This document shows, piece by piece, positions 15,039 to 19,161 of a DNA stretch of 19,161 nucleotides (the first letter of the stretch is position 1; each line of letters opens with the position of its first letter). Where the stretch lies: positions 1 to 19,161 of the forward strand of contig JAUXDP010000022.1 of the NCBI GenBank assembly GCA_030618325.1, written 5' to 3'. Source of the stretch: Methylococcaceae bacterium. GTDB lineage: Bacteria > Pseudomonadota > Gammaproteobacteria > Methylococcales > Methylomonadaceae. The notes beneath the pieces are model-generated. The model was given only the letters and a program-made list of their open reading frames with translations. It was not told the DNA's origin and did no database searches. The translations under genes were made by a program, and so were the position numbers.

Positions 15039-16448
15039 ATGAGTAAAAAAACACGATTTGCCCCCAGTCCAACTGGGTATTTACACGTAGGTGGCGCGCG
15101 AACAGCATTATTTTCCTGGCTTTATGCCCGTAAGCATGGCGGTAAATTCGTTTTGCGGGTTGAAGATACCGATTTAGAGCGTTCTACTCAGGAATCGGTT
15201 AATGCCATTTTAGAAGGAATGACCTGGCTGGGTCTGGAATACGATGAAGGTCCTTTTTATCAAACTGAGCGCTTTGATCGCTACAAGCAAATCATTCAGC
15301 AATTATTGGATCAGGGTGACGCTTATTATTGTTGTTGCAGCAAAGAGCAATTGGAAAAGCTCAGGGCGGAGCAAATGGCCCGTAAAGAAAAGCCTCGCTA
15401 CGATGGACGTTGTAGGGATGTTGCTGATGCCAATCAGAATGGTGAAACGGTTATCCGGTTTAAAAACCCTGATGAAGGAGAAGTGGTTATTCATGACCTG
15501 GTAAAAGGTGATATCGTCATTGCCAATAAAGAGCTGGATGATCTGATTATTGCCCGTGCAGATGGCACACCGACTTATAACCTAACCGTGGTTGTCGATG
15601 ATATGGATATGGATATTACCCATGTTATTCGCGGTGATGACCATATTAATAACACGCCAAGGCAAATTAATATCCTCAAAGCATTAGGTGCTGAATTACC
15701 CGAATATGCTCATGTGCCAATGATTTTAGGCGATGATGGAGCGCGTTTATCCAAGCGACATGGTGCTGTGAGTGTCATGCAGTATCGGGATGAAGGTTTT
15801 CTGCCTGAGGCGGTACTCAATTATTTAGTGCGATTGGGTTGGTCGCATGGCGATCAGGAAATTTTCTCGGTAGATGAAATGATCGAATATTTTGATTTGG
15901 AGCAAGTTAATGTTTCTGCTTCAACTTTTAATAGTGAAAAATTACTATGGCTTAACCATCACTATATCATGCATAGTGATCCTGCCCATATTGCACATCA
16001 TTTAAGCTGGCATATGGGGAATCTGGATATAGATCCAACGGAAGGACCGGATTTAGTGGACGTTATTAAAGTACAAAGAGAGCGGACCAAAACCTTAGTG
16101 GAAATGGCTGCAGCCAGTGCTTTTTTCTACAAAAATTTTGAAGCGTATGATGAAAAAGCAGTAAAAAAGAACTTTAAACAGGGGAGTGCCGAGGTTTTAC
16201 AAAAATTACACGATGCTTTTACCCAGATCCCAGAATGGGATGGCGAACAGTTGCATCAGATTGTCCTGGATCTCGCTGAGACTATGGAACTAAAGCTTGG
16301 CAAAGTTGCCCAGCCCTTAAGAGTTGCAATCTCAGGATCATCGGCTTCTCCACCTATTGATGCAACACTTTCATTGCTGGGGCGTGGAAAAACGCTAGCC
16401 AGAATTGAACGGGCGGTTGAATTTATTGAGGCCACTCGTAGCGAATAA
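15039..16448 (+). CDS. gltX: Glutamyl-tRNA synthetase
   Basis: A 469-residue class I synthetase charging tRNA-Glu (E. coli 471). The HIGH-type motif is APSPTGYLHVGGARTALFSW (8-27) and the KMSKS-type motif is ARLSKRHG (235-242). The zinc-binding insert shows C98, C100 and C125, but the fourth ligand, His127 in E. coli, is Asp here (GRCRD), so metal binding may differ. The C-terminal anticodon-binding region includes QPLRVAISGSSASPP. No strong ribosome site precedes the ATG, and the gene starts six bases after the Sel1 gene, so translation may be coupled. tRNA-Glu(UUC), its substrate, lies about 210 bases downstream. Confidence 0.97.
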   Translation: MSKKTRFAPSPTGYLHVGGARTALFSWLYARKHGGKFVLRVEDTDLERSTQESVNAILEGMTWLGLEYDEGPFYQTERFDRYKQIIQQLLDQGDAYYCCCSKEQLEKLRAEQMARKEKPRYDGRCRDVADANQNGETVIRFKNPDEGEVVIHDLVKGDIVIANKELDDLIIARADGTPTYNLTVVVDDMDMDITHVIRGDDHINNTPRQINILKALGAELPEYAHVPMILGDDGARLSKRHGAVSVMQYRDEGFLPEAVLNYLVRLGWSHGDQEIFSVDEMIEYFDLEQVNVSASTFNSEKLLWLNHHYIMHSDPAHIAHHLSWHMGNLDIDPTEGPDLVDVIKVQRERTKTLVEMAAASAFFYKNFEAYDEKAVKKNFKQGSAEVLQKLHDAFTQIPEWDGEQLHQIVLDLAETMELKLGKVAQPLRVAISGSSASPPIDATLSLLGRGKTLARIERAVEFIEATRSE

Positions 16449-16515
16449 TTTCTTAATTATGCTTGTCTTAATTGTCTGTCTAATTCATTTTATTTAAGGA
16501 TCAATAGATTTGGAC

Positions 16516-16543
16516 TAGACATCAATTATTTCCGATGTATAAT
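16516..16543 (+). promoter_or_regulatory. tRNA operon promoter
   Basis: TAGACA (16516-16521) and a perfect TATAAT (16538-16543) with a 16-base spacer lie 17 bases ahead of tRNA-Ala. The following ACCCG is a GC-rich discriminator, as is usual in promoters under stringent control. Confidence 0.7.
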
Positions 16544-16560
16544 ACCCGTTCTCAATTGCA

Positions 16561-16636
16561 GGGGCCATAGCTCAATTGGGAGAGCGCAACACTGGCAGTG
16601 TTGAGGTCGGCGGTTCGATCCCGCCTGGCTCCACCA
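16561..16636 (+). tRNA. tRNA-Ala (GGC)
   Basis: A 76-base cloverleaf: acceptor GGGGCCA pairs with TGGCTCC (one G-U), the anticodon stem CAACA/TGTTG holds the loop CTGGCAG with anticodon GGC at 16594-16596, and the T arm has GGTTCGATC. CCA is encoded. Ala is usual for GGC, which reads GCC and GCU. Confidence 0.97.
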
Positions 16637-16661
16637 ATAAAAACATCATTAAATAGTTCTA

Positions 16662-16737
16662 GTCCCCATCGTCTAGTGGCCTAGGACACCGCCCTTTCAC
16701 GGCGGTAACGGGGGTTCGAACCCCCCTGGGGACGCCA
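16662..16737 (+). tRNA. tRNA-Glu (UUC)
   Basis: A 76-base cloverleaf: GTCCCCA pairs with TGGGGAC, the anticodon stem CCGCC/GGCGG holds CTTTCAC with anticodon TTC at 16696-16698, and the T arm has GGTTCGAAC. CCA is encoded. The sequence is close to E. coli tRNA-Glu. It is 25 bases after tRNA-Ala under the same promoter and next to gltX. Confidence 0.97.
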
Positions 16738-16745
16738 TATAAACT

Positions 16746-16775
16746 AAGGCTTAGCATTTTTGCTAAGCCTTTTTT
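16746..16775 (+). terminator. Terminator of the tRNA operon
   Basis: AAGGCTTAGCA pairs perfectly with TGCTAAGCCTT around a TTTT loop and runs into Ts. It lies nine bases after tRNA-Glu. Confidence 0.92.
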
Positions 16776-17033
16776 ATTTGCTTGTTGTTTTTTGTTGCTT
16801 CAAACAACCATTATTCCATGGTTCGCGTGGGAACACAGATTGTGACGCTTTCGCGTCAAGGGGATTTACAGTCGGATTTGGAAACAAGTAATAGGGTTGA
16901 CCCGCTACAGAGTGGTTAATTGCATGCGGAAGCGTCATTACGAAGTTATCTGATCATACCACCAGAGAGGTATTATGTATCAATTTCACCTTAATAAGTA
17001 AGCTAAGCTTTAATTGAAAACTCTAGTTACTAA
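16776..17033. other. Non-coding stretch with small repeats
   Basis: No gene is evident. There is a small hairpin TGACGC-TTTC-GCGTCA (16842-16857) and, just before it, TTCGCGTGGGAAC, which looks like half of the CGTGGGAAC-type extragenic repeats seen in several gammaproteobacterial genomes. Possibly the remains of an extragenic repeat; otherwise featureless. Confidence 0.3.
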
Positions 17034-17354
17034 TCAGTAAGTAGTTCTTCCGCCTATATAATCCTTAGTATGATCGTCTCTTATATTTAAAAGGTTACGT
17101 GGTATATTGTCTCCAGACAACATTGATTTTTTGGTAATAGCAGAAAGTGGCTTATTAGAAACGGTGTCGTGTTTGACTTCTAGAATACGGTATTTGTTAT
17201 ATTCTATTGGTTCCCGTGGCATTTGATTTGCTATTTGCATTGGTTTTTCAGAAATAGCTTGTACGGTGGTGATCGGGTCTGTTTCAGGCTTGAAATGCTT
17301 AGCTATTAGAAAAGCAAGAAAGATTGCTACAAAAGGGGTGAGTATTTTTATCAT
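17034..17354 (-). CDS. Small membrane-anchored hypothetical protein
   Basis: A 106-residue protein I do not recognise. An N-terminal hydrophobic helix (about 4-20, ILTPFVAIFLAFLIA) acts as an anchor or uncleaved signal. The remaining 85 residues are polar and basic-to-neutral with several Pro and no Cys, probably on the periplasmic side and partly disordered. The start is supported by AGGATAAG upstream, a good ribosome site. It is alone, pointing back toward the tRNA terminator, in a gene-poor zone. Coding is likely from the anchor-plus-ribosome-site pattern, but there is no domain I can name. Confidence 0.6.
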   Translation of the reverse strand: MIKILTPFVAIFLAFLIAKHFKPETDPITTVQAISEKPMQIANQMPREPIEYNKYRILEVKHDTVSNKPLSAITKKSMLSGDNIPRNLLNIRDDHTKDYIGGRTTY

Positions 17355-17523
17355 TTACTTATCCTGTTTATGGTTTTATGTAAGTAAATGTAACAAAATT
17401 TCACTCATGAAATAATTGTCCAAAAGTACAACAATCATTTTTTGCATGTTTTGGGATGTGTTATGCTGTTGTAAAATAATTGTTTTAATATTTTCTGTAT
17501 TCTAAACCGTGTTTTCCTTATAA

Positions 17524-17667
17524 GTGCAAACAATAAAGGCAATTTCGATTCTTGTTGTTGTATTGTTACTTTCTGCGACTGCAAAAGTGCTATTGAGAAC
17601 CAATCCTGAGATTGCAATTCCAATTATGCTGGGAAGTGCGGCGGTTTTGTGGGTTTTACTGCGATAA
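17524..17667 (+). CDS. Possible 47-residue two-helix membrane protein
   Basis: A GTG-initiated frame directly after an in-frame TAA. It encodes a first hydrophobic helix (ISILVVVLLLSATAKVLL), a short turn (RTNPEIA) and a second helix (IPIMLGSAAVLWVLLR), then stops. This helix-turn-helix pattern is coherent for a small membrane protein, and codon use looks ordinary. Against it, no clear ribosome site precedes the GTG. I rate it as a candidate only. The opposite-strand frame over the same bases lacks any such pattern. Confidence 0.35.
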   Translation: MQTIKAISILVVVLLLSATAKVLLRTNPEIAIPIMLGSAAVLWVLLR

Positions 17668-17765
17668 GAGGCGCGCGGTGCTGGATATTTTTAGTTGACA
17701 CGGTTCCTTGCATTTAGCACATCCTTTTGAGCTACCTATATAGGGAACTGAGGGGCCAAAAGGAA

Positions 17766-17891
17766 TTAGTTTAATCTATATTCTGCTCTATTTTCTTGAT
17801 GATGTCCTGAGCCGTGTCGGTATTGCCCTTTGCCACTTTCACAATCAGGAATCATTACAGTAATGACAAACAGAAATAATATTTTGTTCAT
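17766..17891 (-). pseudogene. Mini-ORF, possibly frame-shifted small exported protein
   Basis: The ATG at 17891 is preceded by GGTGGG and starts a hydrophobic signal-like stretch (MNKILFLFVITVMIPDC). After the Cys the reading frame gives a composition rich in His, Arg and Gly. The next frame gives instead VKVAKGNTDTAQDIIKKIEQ and ends at a nearby stop, a good amphipathic helix. One lost or gained base near 17840 would join a signal sequence to that helix. This is either a degraded gene or a chance ORF. Confidence 0.3.
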
Positions 17892-18038
17892 ATTTCCCAC
17901 CCCTATAAGTCAAAATAGGAAGATTAAACATTACATTACTTTATATTCCTTTTCAATCATTTATTCCGGGTAAATTGAAAGAGGGTCATATTCGGGAGCT
18001 CTAATTTTATTTTTGGCGTAATTTATTTTTACAAACCC

Positions 18039-18065
18039 TAAATATATTAATCCTTCTGCCGATAA
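18039..18065 (+). promoter_or_regulatory. Sigma-28 (FliA) flagellar promoter
   Basis: TAAA (18039-18042), a 15-base spacer, then GCCGATAA (18058-18065) is an exact match to the FliA core pattern. Transcription would start near 18073, about 50 bases before the MotY-like ATG. This puts the next gene in the late flagellar regulon. Confidence 0.85.
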
Positions 18066-18121
18066 CTATTTCAGGTGACTTGTCTCGCTGAGGCTTTCTT
18101 TAGAACAACTGTCGTTTGGAA

Positions 18122-19161
18122 ATGAACAAATTTATTATCTTTTTTTCTTTAGCGTTTAGCACTGGCTGCTTCGCGGAATACTTTGAAGTCCCTTTGCTTA
18201 AGGCAAACTGGACGGTTGAGACCAGTAAAACGAGTTGCCAGCTAAAACAGGAAATTCCATTATATGGTAGCGCTGAGTTTATTCATCGATCTGGTGATAC
18301 TCTGCAATTTTCAATACAGGAACAACGTCCCAAACCGCAAGTTATAAAAGCAAGTTTGTCTGCGATGCCTTCGCCATGGCAGCGACAAAATGCTGTTTCA
18401 CCCCATGATTATCAGGTTTTTCTGGATCAATCTCAAGACATTCGGAGTTATGGCCGACTCGCAGTTTATGGTGATACTGCCGAGAATATGATTGATGTTC
18501 TTCTGCAGGGGCAGAGCCCTACTTTTACCTATGTTCGTGCAGCGTCAGATTTGGATATTGTTGAAACTCGAGTAGCCGTTTCAGCGATAAGGTTTTTTGA
18601 GCCCTATGAGAGTTTTATTGATTGCAGGAAACGGATGCTGCCCTTTGGAATTCGTGATCTTCAGGATACGGTAATTTATTATAACCCGGGAAATAAGACG
18701 TTAAATCATGTAGCCAAACAACAAATAAACAAAATTGCCAGTTATTTAAAAGAAATTAAAAGCAGTAAGATTGTATTAGGAAGCGAAACAGCAATAATGG
18801 GTAAAGCTGATAAAAAATGGTTTTCCAGAAGGTCAGCTTTTTTGATCAAGGTGTTGACTAAACAAGGTATTGCCAAAGATCAGATCAAGGTACAGGGAAA
18901 CTTTGCAGGAGCAAAAGATCACAATACCATCCGGCTCCATATTTTTGGTCCTGATGCGTTGAAATGGGTTTTTTATCGAAAGGGAACTATTCATTTGAAT
19001 GGTGTAGAGAAAAAAAGGTTAAATCTGTTAGCAAAATATGTTCAGTCTTATTATCGGAGCGGAAGTTTGGTGATTAATAGTCATACCGATAGCTTGGGTT
19101 CTAAGTCTAGCAATAAAAGTGTTTCTCGAAAACGGGGTAATGTCATTAAGCGTTATCTGGA
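18122..19161 (+). CDS. MotY-like flagellar stator protein with two OmpA-type domains (3' end missing)
   Basis: A frame open to the right edge, 346 complete codons. A signal peptide (1 to about 18, ending GCFA) leads into a MotY-type N-domain (about 19-178): TSCQLKQEIPLYGSAEF (37-53), SLSAMPSPWQ (78-87), PTFTYV (133-138). C39 and C168 match the disulfide pair of Vibrio MotY. MotY forms the T-ring around the basal body and holds PomA-PomB stators in sodium-driven motors. A first OmpA-like domain (about 182-276) lacks the HTD-type wall-binding motif (VLGSETAIMGK instead). A second (from about 280) keeps NSHTDSLG (319-326) and SRKRGNVI (335-342). Vibrio MotY has one such domain, so this protein is longer. 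The sigma-28 promoter at 18039-18065 supports a flagellar role. The ribosome site is weak (GGA just before ATG). Confidence 0.8.
   Translation, partial: MNKFIIFFSLAFSTGCFAEYFEVPLLKANWTVETSKTSCQLKQEIPLYGSAEFIHRSGDTLQFSIQEQRPKPQVIKASLSAMPSPWQRQNAVSPHDYQVFLDQSQDIRSYGRLAVYGDTAENMIDVLLQGQSPTFTYVRAASDLDIVETRVAVSAIRFFEPYESFIDCRKRMLPFGIRDLQDTVIYYNPGNKTLNHVAKQQINKIASYLKEIKSSKIVLGSETAIMGKADKKWFSRRSAFLIKVLTKQGIAKDQIKVQGNFAGAKDHNTIRLHIFGPDALKWVFYRKGTIHLNGVEKKRLNLLAKYVQSYYRSGSLVINSHTDSLGSKSSNKSVSRKRGNVIKRYL

Noticed and set aside
16972..17001. Tiny plus-strand ORF (MYQFHLNK) after GAGAGG
   Set aside because: Eight residues; a ribosome-site-like match alone is not enough.
17435..17623. 62-residue ORF on the minus strand
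   Set aside because: Low-complexity, no ribosome site, no coherent domain; the opposite strand gives a better membrane pattern.
17695..17723. Perfect TTGACA at 17695-17700 as a promoter
   Set aside because: No acceptable -10 at 16-18 bases (CACATC there) and no gene immediately downstream on that strand.
1..19161. CRISPR array, transposase, integrase or toxin-antitoxin pair
   Set aside because: Both strands were read for regularly spaced repeats and for these families; none was found.

Overview
The window is a stretch of AT-leaning gammaproteobacterial chromosome. It carries mostly housekeeping genes: rplM-rpsI, sspA-sspB, rsgA and orn back to back, serS, gltX and two tRNAs. A MotY-type flagellar gene under a sigma-28 promoter, a cytochrome c4 and a DUF1820 gene also fit Gammaproteobacteria. 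I cannot place the genus with confidence. There is no phage, transposase, CRISPR array or defence island.

Layout. Positions 1-1163 hold the 3' part of an NtrX/NtrC-type response regulator whose AAA+ module has lost several catalytic landmarks and the GAFTGA loop. At 1245-2329 is the rplM-rpsI operon with promoter, leader hairpins and terminator. At 2555-3055 is an unrecognised multi-pass membrane protein, followed at 3275-3397 by a previously easy-to-miss 40-residue acidic ORF whose Shine-Dalgarno overlaps a perfect hairpin. The minus strand then carries a fused membrane/spermidine-synthase-like protein (3536-5779) and a dihaem cytochrome c4 (5864-6436), separated by a 12-bp perfect stem. A DUF1820 gene on + (6649-6975) converges on sspA-sspB (7068-8071). 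A palindromic intergenic repeat of about 175 bp (8143-8321) separates sspA from the rsgA/M48 peptidase pair (8322-10456).

Across a short divergent promoter region lie orn, a fluoride channel and serS (10552-13121), closed by a palindromic terminator. The fluoride channel is a single-chain tandem fusion: one complete FluC/CrcB unit followed by a second unit that lacks its first membrane helix. That loss would turn the second half over in the membrane, which is the arrangement the antiparallel FluC dimer needs. On the minus strand is a vWA-OmpA lipoprotein (13189-14376). On the plus strand follow a Sel1-repeat secreted protein, gltX, and tRNA-Ala(GGC) and tRNA-Glu(UUC) under their own promoter.

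The last 2.4 kb (16776-19161) is loosely packed: a small anchored protein on the minus strand, two doubtful mini-ORFs, and a perfect sigma-28 promoter preceding a MotY-like gene that runs off the end. The MotY-like protein seems to have two OmpA-type domains in tandem rather than one. The strongest candidates for something undescribed are the fused fluoride channel, the two-OmpA MotY, the degenerate sigma-54-type regulator and the acidic mini-protein with its hairpin-masked ribosome site.
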